The position numbers were made by a program, and so were the translations under genes. This document shows positions 52,365 through 61,474 of a stretch of DNA of 64,000 nt, in pieces (position 1 is the stretch's first letter; each line of letters opens with the position of its first letter). Under the pieces are notes generated by a model. That model did no database searches. It saw nothing but the letters and a program-made list of their open reading frames with translations, and had not been told where the DNA came from. The DNA is from Bacteroidota bacterium (GTDB lineage Bacteria; Bacteroidota; Bacteroidia; Bacteroidales; Bacteroidaceae): assembly GCA_023426145.1 (NCBI GenBank), contig JAFABG010000011.1:1-64000 (forward strand), written 5' to 3'.

Positions 52365-53711
52365 CTATTGGATAGTATCTTCGCTTTGCTTTATTTGCTT
52401 CCATTCCTTGAAAAAGAATGGTAACTCGTAGGACAACATGTAGACCCAGCCAATGAAACAAGCTATTACAACACCTTTCAGTCCCAGCCAATAGGCCAAA
52501 GGAAAAGCGGAAATCACACGTCCCAACATCTGTACGAAAGTGGAGTTGAGCGTGATCTTCATCTTGCCCATACCGCGGAAAAGTCCTTGAATAATATTCG
52601 TCAGAGCGGGCATCCAGTAGAGGAAAGCCATTATATGGAGATAGTTTACACCAGCCTGTATGGCTTCCTCTTCTCCGCCACCCAAAAATAGATACATGAT
52701 GGGTTTGGCACAAAGAAATATAACAGCACTGATAATGAATGTATAAATTAACTCCATACGTAATCCGATGCGATAGCCCTGCATGATACGTTTGAACTTT
52801 TTCCCTCCTCTGTTTTGCGCAATAAATGTAGTGTTGGCATGACCGATGTTCTGTTGCGGAGTCATGACGTAATCATCCATGCGGACAACGGCATTGAATG
52901 CTGCAATGGAAGCTACTCCTAATGTATTTACAGCACCCTGAACCATCAGCTTGCCCAAATGGAGGGTGATCTGCTGCATGGCGGTTACAAAACTATAACT
53001 TGCTGTTGTACGTAAGAGACTACGATCGAAAATCCAGTCTTTCCGCCTAAAGCGCAGAATCGGAACCTTCAGTTCTACATATATCCAACAAAACAAGGCA
53101 GACAAGGCTTCGGCTGTAATGGTGGCCAGTGCTGCACCTTCAACGCCCATATGCAAACCCAATATGAAGAGAAAATCCATTATTATATTCAGCAGAGCCG
53201 ACACTGCCAGGAAGTAAAGTGGTAGTTTGGCATTTCCCATGCTGCGAAGTGAGGAAGCATAGAGGTTATACCCAAAGGTGAAAATTAATCCTGCAAGAAT
53301 AATCCGCAAGAAGAGTGTAGCGTCGGGTATGATAACTTCGGGTGTGGCAAGTAGTCGCAAAATGGGTTTGGCTAATAGAATACCTAATATGGAGATGCAC
53401 AAAGTGAAAAGTCCGCCACCTATGATGGAGGTAGTCACTTCACGACGGAGCTTTGCATAATCTCCGGAGCCAAAGAATTCACTCATCAAGATGGACATTC
53501 CTAGGCAAATGCCTACTATGAAGAAGATGGCAATGTTCATAATGGGAGCGGCTACTCCAACAGCAGCCAAAGCGTTTGTGCCTAGATAGCGTCCCACGAT
53601 AATAGAATCGGTTGCGTTATATGTCAGTTGGCAAAAGTTGCCTAATATCAAAGGGATGGTGAACTTCACCAGTTGTGGCGTTATTTTGCCACTAGTCATA
53701 TCTCCGTTCAT
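52365..53711 (-). CDS. MATE-family efflux transporter
   Basis: This 448-residue inner-membrane protein has about twelve hydrophobic segments in two MatE repeats (PLILGNFCQLTYNATDSIIVGRYLGTNALAAVGVAAPI, then a second half from about residue 230). MATE proteins export drugs and metabolites in exchange for Na+ or H+. A good promoter lies just upstream. The gene stands alone and converges with the XRE gene. Its substrate is unknown. Confidence 0.9.
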   Translation of the reverse strand: MNGDMTSGKITPQLVKFTIPLILGNFCQLTYNATDSIIVGRYLGTNALAAVGVAAPIMNIAIFFIVGICLGMSILMSEFFGSGDYAKLRREVTTSIIGGGLFTLCISILGILLAKPILRLLATPEVIIPDATLFLRIILAGLIFTFGYNLYASSLRSMGNAKLPLYFLAVSALLNIIMDFLFILGLHMGVEGAALATITAEALSALFCWIYVELKVPILRFRRKDWIFDRSLLRTTASYSFVTAMQQITLHLGKLMVQGAVNTLGVASIAAFNAVVRMDDYVMTPQQNIGHANTTFIAQNRGGKKFKRIMQGYRIGLRMELIYTFIISAVIFLCAKPIMYLFLGGGEEEAIQAGVNYLHIMAFLYWMPALTNIIQGLFRGMGKMKITLNSTFVQMLGRVISAFPLAYWLGLKGVVIACFIGWVYMLSYELPFFFKEWKQIKQSEDTIQ

Positions 53712-53728
53712 TTCTGCATTTTAACATA

Positions 53729-53758
53729 CAAATATACATCTTTTGTTCTAATGGACAA
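53729..53758 (-). promoter_or_regulatory. Promoter of the MATE gene
   Basis: On the minus strand TTG at 53758-53756 is followed after 19 bp by TATATTTG at 53736-53729, the standard Bacteroidetes -33/-7 arrangement. The start codon follows 17 bp later. Confidence 0.7.
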
Positions 53759-53806
53759 TGAAAAAAGAATTGGACGGTAATTCTTCTCTTAAAACTGAAA
53801 ACGTAC

Positions 53807-53830
53807 AAGGTGTCCGAAAACGGACACCTT
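53807..53830. promoter_or_regulatory. Perfect dyad, candidate activator site
   Basis: The arms aaggtgtccg (53807-53816) and cggacacctt (53821-53830) are exact complements with an AAAA loop. It looks like a terminator, with T residues after it, but no plus-strand gene lies upstream to terminate. It sits about 75 bp upstream of the predicted start from the sigma-54 promoter at 53870, where an NtrC-type activator would bind. Confidence 0.6.
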
Positions 53831-53869
53831 CCTTTTTATATTATGCTGTATATTAGTTTGTTATCTCTT

Positions 53870-53885
53870 TGGCACGGTGATTGAT
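53870..53885 (+). promoter_or_regulatory. Sigma-54-type -24/-12 promoter
   Basis: The sequence TGGCACG-gtga-TTGAT matches the sigma-54 consensus TGGCACG-N4-TTGCW except for one base of the -12 element (GA in place of GC). The HlyD start codon is 43 bp downstream. The operon also encodes an NtrC-type activator, which supports the call. Confidence 0.65.
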
Positions 53886-53928
53886 AGTTTAGTGTTATTC
53901 TTTTATTTTAATAAATAATTTTGGTTAT

Positions 53929-55176
53929 ATGGATAGGGAGATACCTAAAAAAGAACAGAATAGAGAGCGTAATAAGAAGATCATTCGCTTCTCAGTTATT
54001 GGCATTGTATGCATTGTAGCTATTGGTGTATTGATATCGTTTATGCGCGTCGGTGTTCAGTCTAAAGATTTAGTCTTTTCTACTGTGGATAAGGGTACGA
54101 TTGAGGTCAGTGTAAGCGCTTCGGGAAAGGTAGCTTCGGCTTTTGAGGAAATAATTAATTCACCTATCAATAGTAGGATAGTGGAAATATATCGTAAAGG
54201 AGGTGACTCGGTAGATGTGGGAACTCCTATATTGAAGCTCGACTTGCAAAGTGCGGAGACAGACTATAAGAAATTGCTGGATGAGGAACAAATGAGGCGT
54301 TATAAGTTGGAACAACTAAAGGTTAATAATGAGACTAAGCTAAATGATATGGTTATGCAGATTAAAGTCTCAGCTATGAAATTGAGCCGAATGAAGGTGG
54401 AACTTCGTAATGAATATTATCTAGATAGTCTAGGTGCGGGCACTACGGATAAAGTAAGGCAGGCAGAGCTTAGTTATAATGTGGCTCAACTGGAGCATGA
54501 ACAACTTAAACAACAATATACTAATGAGAAACAGGTGAGAGCTGCGGAATTGAAAGTACAAGAACTGGACTTTAATATATTTAGAAAATCGCTTGCTGAA
54601 ATGAAACGTACGCTGGATGATGCGCAAATTCGCTCTCCACGTAAAGCTATCCTTACGTATGTCAATAATCAGGTCGGAGCACAAGTGTCGCAAGGCGGAC
54701 AGGTAGCTATAATCTCTGATTTGAGTCATTTTAAAGTGGAGGCAGAAATTGCTGATACGTACGGTGACCGTGTAACGGCGGGGGGAAAAGCGATTGTGAA
54801 GATTGGTGGTGATAAACTGGAAGGCGCGGTGTCAAGTGTGACTCCACTTTCAAAAAACGGGGTGATTTCTTTCACTGTTCAGTTGCTAGACGACAACAAT
54901 AAACGACTTCGATCAGGTTTGAAAGTGGATGTTTATGTGATGAATGCTGTGAAGGATGATGTGATGCGTATTGCTAACGGAACTTTCTATGCAGGTCGGG
55001 GTGAATATGAACTTTTTGTGCAAACGTCCTCGAATGAAATTGTGAAGCGGAAAGTACAATTGGGTGATTCTAATTTTGAATCTGTAGAAGTGATAAAAGG
55101 CTTAAAGGTGGGTGAGAAGGTTGTTGTGTCTGATATGACAAATTACAAGAATAGAAGTAAATTGAAATTGAAATAA
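53929..55176 (+). CDS. HlyD-type periplasmic adaptor of a tripartite efflux pump
   Basis: This 415-residue protein has an N-terminal membrane anchor (about 20-40, IIRFSVIGIVCIVAIGVLIS). A lipoyl-like half-motif follows (NSPINSRIVEIYRKGGDSVDVGTPILKL), then a long charged coiled coil (about 105-225), the second lipoyl half, and beta-barrel and membrane-proximal domains. It links the inner-membrane FtsX-type transporter to the TolC channel encoded downstream. It is the first gene of the sigma-54-type operon. Confidence 0.9.
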   Translation: MDREIPKKEQNRERNKKIIRFSVIGIVCIVAIGVLISFMRVGVQSKDLVFSTVDKGTIEVSVSASGKVASAFEEIINSPINSRIVEIYRKGGDSVDVGTPILKLDLQSAETDYKKLLDEEQMRRYKLEQLKVNNETKLNDMVMQIKVSAMKLSRMKVELRNEYYLDSLGAGTTDKVRQAELSYNVAQLEHEQLKQQYTNEKQVRAAELKVQELDFNIFRKSLAEMKRTLDDAQIRSPRKAILTYVNNQVGAQVSQGGQVAIISDLSHFKVEAEIADTYGDRVTAGGKAIVKIGGDKLEGAVSSVTPLSKNGVISFTVQLLDDNNKRLRSGLKVDVYVMNAVKDDVMRIANGTFYAGRGEYELFVQTSSNEIVKRKVQLGDSNFESVEVIKGLKVGEKVVVSDMTNYKNRSKLKLK

Positions 55177-55297
55177 GGTATGGATTCTATTTACTACGCG
55201 TTAGGATGCTTCTATTTTAGGTACCGTTAATACGGTCGAAGTATAAGGAGAATAATAATAATATGTTGAATAATAAATTTAATAAAAACAATAGAAA

Positions 55298-55963
55298 ATG
55301 ATAAGACTAACTTCTCTTTCAAAAATTTACCGTACGAATGAAATTGAAACGGTAGCTCTTGAAAATGTAAATTTAACGGTAGAACGTGGTGAATTTCTCT
55401 CTATTATGGGCCCTTCCGGTTGTGGAAAATCGACCTTGCTGAATATTATGGGGCTGCTTGATGTGCCTACAAGTGGTAAAATAGAGATCAATGGTGAAAG
55501 CAGTGAAGGGATGAAAGATAAAGCTCTTGCTGCTTTCAGAAACAAATCGCTTGGTTTTGTCTTTCAATCTTTTCATCTGATTAATTCGCTTAGTGTGCTT
55601 GATAATGTAGAACTTCCCTTGTTGTATCGTCGTGTTTCTGCATCCGGACGCAAACGTTTGGCGCAGGAGGTTCTTGAAAAGGTAGGATTGAGCCATCGCA
55701 TGAACCATTTTCCTACTCAACTTTCCGGAGGGCAATGCCAACGTGTGGCAATAGCTCGTGCCATCGTAGGTAATCCAGATATTATTTTGGCGGATGAGCC
55801 TACAGGTAACTTAGACTCGAAGATGGGTGCTGAGGTGATGGAACTTCTTCATCAGTTAAATAAAGAGGATGGACGTACTATCGTTATGGTGACCCACAAT
55901 GAGGAGCAAGCCAAACAAACTAGCCGTACTGTGAGATTCTTCGATGGACGGCAAGTACAATAG
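55298..55963 (+). CDS. ABC transporter ATPase, MacB/LolD-like
   Basis: This 221-residue ATPase has Walker A (GPSGCGKST), the signature LSGGQCQRVAIARAI, Walker B (IILADEPTGNLD) and the H-loop (VMVTHNEEQA). It energises the two FtsX-type permeases that follow. In MacB the ATPase and permease are one protein; here they are separate. It lies 121 bp after the adaptor gene. Confidence 0.93.
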   Translation: MIRLTSLSKIYRTNEIETVALENVNLTVERGEFLSIMGPSGCGKSTLLNIMGLLDVPTSGKIEINGESSEGMKDKALAAFRNKSLGFVFQSFHLINSLSVLDNVELPLLYRRVSASGRKRLAQEVLEKVGLSHRMNHFPTQLSGGQCQRVAIARAIVGNPDIILADEPTGNLDSKMGAEVMELLHQLNKEDGRTIVMVTHNEEQAKQTSRTVRFFDGRQVQ

Positions 55964-55992
55964 TCTGATGTGTTATATTTAAAGTAAATGCA

Positions 55993-57279
55993 ATGATAAA
56001 ACAATATATTCGGCAAGCGTTCTATCAGATACGCACACAGCCTGTGCTTTCTGCAATATCTATATTGGGAACAGCTTTTGCCATATTTATGATCATGTTG
56101 ATAATAATGATGCAGCAGGTGAAGACTGAGCCTTATGCACCGGAATCGAATAGGGACAGAATGCTTTATGTGAAGTGGATGACATTGTATGAGAAAGCTG
56201 GCTCAATAGATAATTCGAGCAATAGTCCGCTAAGTGTGAAAACTGCTCGAGAATGTATTCGTTCTCTTAAAACTCCCGAAGCAGTAACGATTTATACTTC
56301 CTTGCATTCTGCAATGCAGGCAAATATTCCCGGGGGCGTGGCTTTTAGTGCTGATGTAAAACAGGCGGATGAGCAATTTTGGAAAGTTTTTGATTTATCT
56401 TTTGTTGATGGAAAACCTTTCGATGAGGCCGCTTCTGAGGCAGGGCTAAAGGTGGCTGTTGTTTCTGAAAATATTGCTAGAGCTCTTTATGGAACAGTAA
56501 ATGTTGTGGGGAAGCAACTAGAATTGGATTATTCTAATTATAGAATTTGTGGGGTAGTAAAAGATGTAAGTACGCTTGCAAGTGAAGCTTATTCTGAAGT
56601 TTGGATACCTTATTATTCGACAGATATAAAAAAAATGTCATGGAATGATAATCTTATGGGGGTGATGAGGGTTGCTATTCTTGCTCGTAGTAAAGATGAT
56701 TTCAGCAAGATACGTTCGGAATTTGATGCGAAGTTGAATCAGTATGTCGCTGGATTAGGAAATGTGGCAATTTCCTTTAGAGGACAACCTGATACTCAGG
56801 AGAAGTTTGTCTATCGTAAATGGGCTAATGTAGAACCGGATATGAAAAGGATACATAATCGTAGACTTCTTGTCTTTGTTTTATTGCTTCTTATCCCTGC
56901 TATTAACCTGAGCTCTATGACGCAAAGCCGATTAAATCAGAGAGTTACTGAAATTGGTGTTCGTCGCTCTTTTGGCTCTACTAAAGGAAATATTATGTGG
57001 CAGATATTTTGTGAGAACTTAATATTGACCCTGGTAGCCGGTTTTATTGGATTGATTTTATGCTTTCTGTTTGTTCTTCTTTTTGGAAGTACTGTCCTTT
57101 CTTCTTCTACACTGATGATGTATAATTCGGCTCCTGTAGTTAATCTTTTAATGTTGATGCATGTATCAACTTTCATATATGCTTTCTTATTCTGCCTGAT
57201 GATGAATTTGTTAAGTTCTGCTTTTCCTGCTTGGAGAGCATTGAAGGTCTCTATCACAAGTGCGCTTAGTAATCGTTAA
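55993..57279 (+). CDS. FtsX/MacB-type ABC permease, subunit 1
   Basis: This 428-residue membrane protein has an N-terminal helix (about 18-42), a large periplasmic domain of the MacB_PCD kind, and three C-terminal membrane segments with the FtsX signature VTEIGVRRSFGSTKGNIMWQIFCENLIL. It ends FPAWRALKVSITSALSNR, a typical permease tail. It most likely forms a heterodimer with the next gene product, 11 bp downstream. Confidence 0.9.
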   Translation: MIKQYIRQAFYQIRTQPVLSAISILGTAFAIFMIMLIIMMQQVKTEPYAPESNRDRMLYVKWMTLYEKAGSIDNSSNSPLSVKTARECIRSLKTPEAVTIYTSLHSAMQANIPGGVAFSADVKQADEQFWKVFDLSFVDGKPFDEAASEAGLKVAVVSENIARALYGTVNVVGKQLELDYSNYRICGVVKDVSTLASEAYSEVWIPYYSTDIKKMSWNDNLMGVMRVAILARSKDDFSKIRSEFDAKLNQYVAGLGNVAISFRGQPDTQEKFVYRKWANVEPDMKRIHNRRLLVFVLLLLIPAINLSSMTQSRLNQRVTEIGVRRSFGSTKGNIMWQIFCENLILTLVAGFIGLILCFLFVLLFGSTVLSSSTLMMYNSAPVVNLLMLMHVSTFIYAFLFCLMMNLLSSAFPAWRALKVSITSALSNR

Positions 57280-57290
57280 TAATTAGAGGA

Positions 57291-58556
57291 ATGAATATGT
57301 TACTTTTAAAACAAATATGGAATGAAAGGAAATCTAATGCTTGGCTTTGGGTTGAACTTTTGCTTGTCACTGTTGTGTTGTGGTTTGTGGTTGATATGTG
57401 TTATGTGAGTTTGCGAACTTACTTTCAACCTAAAGGATTTGATATATCTGACACCTATCTGATTAATATAGGTTTGCTACCTTCACAGCATCCTAATTAT
57501 AGAGATGAAAAACAGAAGGAAACAACAGGAGGAGAGGACTTGCTGGAAATAGTGAATCGTTTGGAAAAAATGGAAGGGGTGGAAGCGGTTAGTTTATCCA
57601 GTAATTCTTATCCGTATAACGGTTCAAATAGTTATTTTGGTCTATCACTTGATACAATGAATGTCGGAACGCTTAGAAGGGAGATAACTCCTGATTTTTT
57701 TAAAGTTTTTAGATATGAAGGCTCAAATGGAGAATCTTCTGAGAAACTTGCGTCTCTTTTGAAAGAGGGAAGTTTGATTGTCAGTGATAATCTTTTTTTG
57801 AATTCTTATGGGATTAAAGGAAAAGATCTGTTGGGAAAGACTTTTTACATAGGTTCAGATACGACTGAAGGATTTGTGGTTGCTGCAGTGACTAAACCAG
57901 TGAGATATAATGATTTTAGCTCTATCTATGATTCACGCTATACCGCTATCTTATTGTCTGAAAAATATGTTGCAGGGTTAGGGGATGTGCATGCAGCATT
58001 TCTTGAACTATGTTTGCGCGTAAAACCCGCTTATAGCGCTGGCTTTACCCAAAGGTTGCGTAAAATGGCTGATAAACAACTTCGTGTTGGTAATTTGTTC
58101 TTGGGAAAGTTTCAATCGATGGAAACAATGAGAAAGAATATTCACATGGATGACATGAATGAGTTGCGTAATCAGATGTGGGCAATAGGTTTCTTATTAT
58201 TCAATATTTTTTTAGGCTTGCTTGGAACGTTTTGGTTTCGTACCCAACATCGTCGTTCTGAAATGGCATTGCACCTAACCTGCGGCAGTACAAAAAGACA
58301 GGTCTTTAATCGTTTGATTCTTGAGGGAATGTTGTTATTGATTACTGCAATGTTCGTTGGTGTCATTCTATCACTTAATATTGCTTATATGGGATATTTG
58401 AATCAAATGGATGGCAAAATGTTGAGTTTGGGGCGTTTTCTTATAACTATGTTTATCACTTTTATTTTAATGTCAATAACTATTTTGATTGGTATAAGTT
58501 TCCCTGCTCGACAAGCTATGAAGATTCAACCGGCTGAAGCATTGCATGAAGAATAA
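57291..58556 (+). CDS. FtsX/MacB-type ABC permease, subunit 2
   Basis: This 421-residue membrane protein has the same four-helix FtsX topology: an N-terminal helix (WVELLLVTVVLWFVVDMCY), a periplasmic domain, then three helices with SEMALHLTCGSTKRQVFNRLILEGMLL and the tail FPARQAMKIQPAEALHEE. It differs clearly from the first permease in the periplasmic part, so substrate contact may be asymmetric. Confidence 0.9.
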   Translation: MNMLLLKQIWNERKSNAWLWVELLLVTVVLWFVVDMCYVSLRTYFQPKGFDISDTYLINIGLLPSQHPNYRDEKQKETTGGEDLLEIVNRLEKMEGVEAVSLSSNSYPYNGSNSYFGLSLDTMNVGTLRREITPDFFKVFRYEGSNGESSEKLASLLKEGSLIVSDNLFLNSYGIKGKDLLGKTFYIGSDTTEGFVVAAVTKPVRYNDFSSIYDSRYTAILLSEKYVAGLGDVHAAFLELCLRVKPAYSAGFTQRLRKMADKQLRVGNLFLGKFQSMETMRKNIHMDDMNELRNQMWAIGFLLFNIFLGLLGTFWFRTQHRRSEMALHLTCGSTKRQVFNRLILEGMLLLITAMFVGVILSLNIAYMGYLNQMDGKMLSLGRFLITMFITFILMSITILIGISFPARQAMKIQPAEALHEE

Positions 58557-58572
58557 TAGAAATAATATTTTT

Positions 58573-60042
58573 ATGAGAAAGATAGGATTCTTCTTTTTTT
58601 TAGTGTTCGCAGTGATTTTGAATGCGCAAAATGAACGCAAGGTAACTCTTCCGGAAGCTATTGCTTTGGCCAGAACACAATCTGTTGATGCCGCTGTGGC
58701 TCTTAATGAGCTTAAAACAGCTTATTGGGAATATCGTACTTTTAAAGCAAATTTATTGCCGGAGGTTAGTTTCAGAGGTACATTACCCAGTTATAAAAAA
58801 TCGTATAATGCATATCAACAATCAGATGGGTCATACACGTATGTTCGTAATAACACTTTGGGACTTTCTGGTGAGATGTCTATTGATCAGAATTTGTGGT
58901 TGACAGGAGGAAAATTGTCCTTAACATCTTCTATGGATTTTATAAAACAATTGGGTGCTGGAGGCGAAAAGCAATTTATGTCTGTTCCGATAAGCCTTGA
59001 ATTTACACAGCCCGTTTTTGGAGTAAATACACTTAAGTGGAATCGGCGTATTGAGCCTGTTCGTTATGCTGAAGCTAAGGCTTCTTTTATCACAGCAACA
59101 GAAGAAGTTACGTTGAAAACGATCACTTATTTCTTTGAGCTATTGCTCGCAAAGGAAGCATTAGGCACTGCGCAGCAAAATTGTGAAAATGCTGATCATT
59201 TGTATGAAGTGGCGGGAGCTAAGCGTAAGATGGGACAGATCTCTGAAAATGAGTTGTTGCAATTGAAACTTGCTTCTTTAAAAGCGAAGGCTTCATTGAC
59301 AGATGCTGAAAGTAATGTGAATGCAAAAATGTTTCAATTAAGAGCTTTCCTGGGTTTAACCGAAAATGAATCCTTGATTCCGATGATTCCAGATTCGGTA
59401 CCTAATACACGTATAGAGTATGACGATGTTTTGGCTAAATCTTTGGGACGTAATTCATTTGCACAGAATATACGGCGCAGGCAGTTGGAGGCGGATTATG
59501 AAGTTGCTACTGCTAAAGGAAATTTGCGTAATATTGATCTTTTTGCAAGTGTGGGTTATACAGGATGGAATACCACTTTTTCGTCTGCTTATAGGGGACT
59601 ACTTGATAATAATATTGTGGAAGTAGGGGTGAAAATTCCTATTCTTGATTGGGGAAAAAGACGTGGAAAGGTAAAAGTAGCACAAAGTAACCGTGAAGTC
59701 GTTGAGTCGAAAATTCGTCAGGAACAAATCAAATTCAATCAAAATATATTTTTGTTAGTTGAGCATTTTAATAATCAGTCCGCCCAACTTAATATTGCTG
59801 AGGAAGCTGACAAGATCGCTCAGCAGCGTTATAAAACTAGCATTGAAACTTTCTTAATCGGTAAGATTAATACACTTGATTTGAATGATGCTCAAACTTC
59901 TAAAGATGATGCTCGACAAAAACATATCTCTGAGTTATACTATTATTGGTATTATTTTTACCAAATAAGGAGCCTAACATTATGGGATTTTCAGCGTAAT
60001 GAGGAATTAGGAGCTGATTTTGAAGAAGTTGTGCATAGATAG
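58573..60042 (+). CDS. TolC-family outer-membrane channel
   Basis: This 489-residue protein has a signal peptide (MRKIGFFFFLVFAVILNAQ) and two long helical repeats of the TolC type (VTLPEAIALARTQSVDAAVALNEL, then NELLQLKLASLKAKASLTDAESNV). The ATG at 58573 is preferred to the one at 58546 because it begins the signal peptide and avoids overlapping the permease gene. It completes the tripartite pump in the outer membrane. Confidence 0.9.
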   Translation: MRKIGFFFFLVFAVILNAQNERKVTLPEAIALARTQSVDAAVALNELKTAYWEYRTFKANLLPEVSFRGTLPSYKKSYNAYQQSDGSYTYVRNNTLGLSGEMSIDQNLWLTGGKLSLTSSMDFIKQLGAGGEKQFMSVPISLEFTQPVFGVNTLKWNRRIEPVRYAEAKASFITATEEVTLKTITYFFELLLAKEALGTAQQNCENADHLYEVAGAKRKMGQISENELLQLKLASLKAKASLTDAESNVNAKMFQLRAFLGLTENESLIPMIPDSVPNTRIEYDDVLAKSLGRNSFAQNIRRRQLEADYEVATAKGNLRNIDLFASVGYTGWNTTFSSAYRGLLDNNIVEVGVKIPILDWGKRRGKVKVAQSNREVVESKIRQEQIKFNQNIFLLVEHFNNQSAQLNIAEEADKIAQQRYKTSIETFLIGKINTLDLNDAQTSKDDARQKHISELYYYWYYFYQIRSLTLWDFQRNEELGADFEEVVHR

Positions 60043-60105
60043 GAGGTTATTATTATATATTTTAGTATTTTTGTTTACTGAGACCTATTTAATATAAAAT
60101 ATTTT

Positions 60106-61464
60106 ATGATTTTAATAGTTGACGATGATTCTGTAGTACGTTCTTCTCTTTGTTTTATGCTAAAAAGGGCGGGCTATGAACCAGAGGCTGTTGCTTCTCC
60201 TAGTGAGGCTATAGAGGTAGTACGAACTATCTCGCCCGATTTAGTGTTGATGGATATGAACTTTTCTTTAAGCACAACAGGTGAAGAGGGGCTAACCTTA
60301 CTTAAGCAAGTGAAGCTTTTTCAACCGGATGTTCCTGTAATTCTTATAACTGCATGGGGGAGTATTCAATTGGCTGTGATGGGAATGAAGGCAGGAGCTT
60401 TTGATTTTGTTACTAAACCATGGAATAATGCAACTTTACTGCAACGTATTGAGACGGCATTGGAGTTGAGTGCTATCCCTAAAGAAAAAGAGGGTGAAGA
60501 TCATCTTTCAGATACATTGATAAGGGGAAATATAATTGGCCGTTCGCTTGCTTTGAATAATGTTTTAACGATTGTGGGGAGAATAGCTCCGACTAATGCT
60601 TCTGTACTTATTACTGGAGAAAGCGGTACTGGGAAGGAATTAATAGCTGAGGCTGTGCATCTGAATAGCCAACGTTCCAAACAAGCTTTTGTTAAAGTTA
60701 ATTTGGGAGGTATCTCTCAGAGTTTATTTGAGAGTGAAATGTTTGGTCATAAAAAGGGAGCTTTTACGGATGCTTCTTCTGATCGGACAGGGCGTTTTGA
60801 GATGGCAGCGAAAGGAACTATTTTTCTCGATGAGATTGGAGACCTAGATCAGTCATGTCAAGTGAAATTGCTGCGTGTACTTCAAGATCAAACATTTGAA
60901 GTTTTAGGTGATAGTCGACCTAGGAAAGCGGATGTCAGAGTTATTAGTGCTACGAATGCGGATTTGCGCAAGATGGTTAGTGAACATGAGTTTCGTGAAG
61001 ACCTTTTTTATCGAATTAATCTGATTACGATTCATCTGCCGGCTTTACGTGAAAGGCGAGAAGATATTCCGTTATTGGTTCGTTATTTTGCTAACAAACA
61101 GGCTGTTGAAAACAGGTTGCCGTCAGTAGAAATAACGTCTGATGCAATTCAGTTTCTTACTCGTTTACCTTATCCGGGCAATATTCGTGAATTAAAGAAT
61201 TTAGTAGAACGAACAATCCTGTTAAGTGGTAAGGAGGTTTTGGATGCCGCTGATTTTGAAAGTCAATATCACAGACCTGATGAACGCCATTCTCAATCGG
61301 CTTCATTTGTTGGGATGACTCTGGATGAAATTGAACGAAAAACGATTCTTGAAACGTTGGAACGGTATCATAATAATCTTAGCCAGGTAGCTATTGCGTT
61401 GGGGATTAGTCGCGCTGCCTTATATCGGCGATTGGAAAAGTATGGCATTAGCGTAAATAATTAG
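60106..61464 (+). CDS. NtrC-type sigma-54 response regulator
   Basis: This 452-residue regulator has a receiver domain with phosphorylatable Asp50 (VLMDMNFS). The AAA+ sigma-54 activation domain has Walker A GESGTGKE, Walker B TIFLDEIGDLD and an arginine finger region, and a C-terminal Fis-type HTH follows (NLSQVAIALGISRAALYRRLEKYG). The sigma-54 contact loop reads GAFTDA at residues 218-223 in place of GAFTGA. It probably activates the operon's own promoter at 53870 by binding the dyad at 53807. It starts 64 bp after the TolC gene. Confidence 0.92.
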   Translation: MILIVDDDSVVRSSLCFMLKRAGYEPEAVASPSEAIEVVRTISPDLVLMDMNFSLSTTGEEGLTLLKQVKLFQPDVPVILITAWGSIQLAVMGMKAGAFDFVTKPWNNATLLQRIETALELSAIPKEKEGEDHLSDTLIRGNIIGRSLALNNVLTIVGRIAPTNASVLITGESGTGKELIAEAVHLNSQRSKQAFVKVNLGGISQSLFESEMFGHKKGAFTDASSDRTGRFEMAAKGTIFLDEIGDLDQSCQVKLLRVLQDQTFEVLGDSRPRKADVRVISATNADLRKMVSEHEFREDLFYRINLITIHLPALRERREDIPLLVRYFANKQAVENRLPSVEITSDAIQFLTRLPYPGNIRELKNLVERTILLSGKEVLDAADFESQYHRPDERHSQSASFVGMTLDEIERKTILETLERYHNNLSQVAIALGISRAALYRRLEKYGISVNN

Positions 61465-61474
61465 CATTATTAGT

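Noticed and set aside
52192..52713. 173-codon minus-strand frame
   Set aside because: It lies almost entirely inside the MATE gene in another frame and continues over the XRE gene; composition is unlike a real protein.
53807..53838. Intrinsic terminator reading of the dyad and following T residues
   Set aside because: No plus-strand gene lies upstream to be terminated (the MATE gene reads the other way), and the position fits an activator site for the sigma-54-type promoter better. It could still act as a barrier to antisense transcription from the XRE gene.
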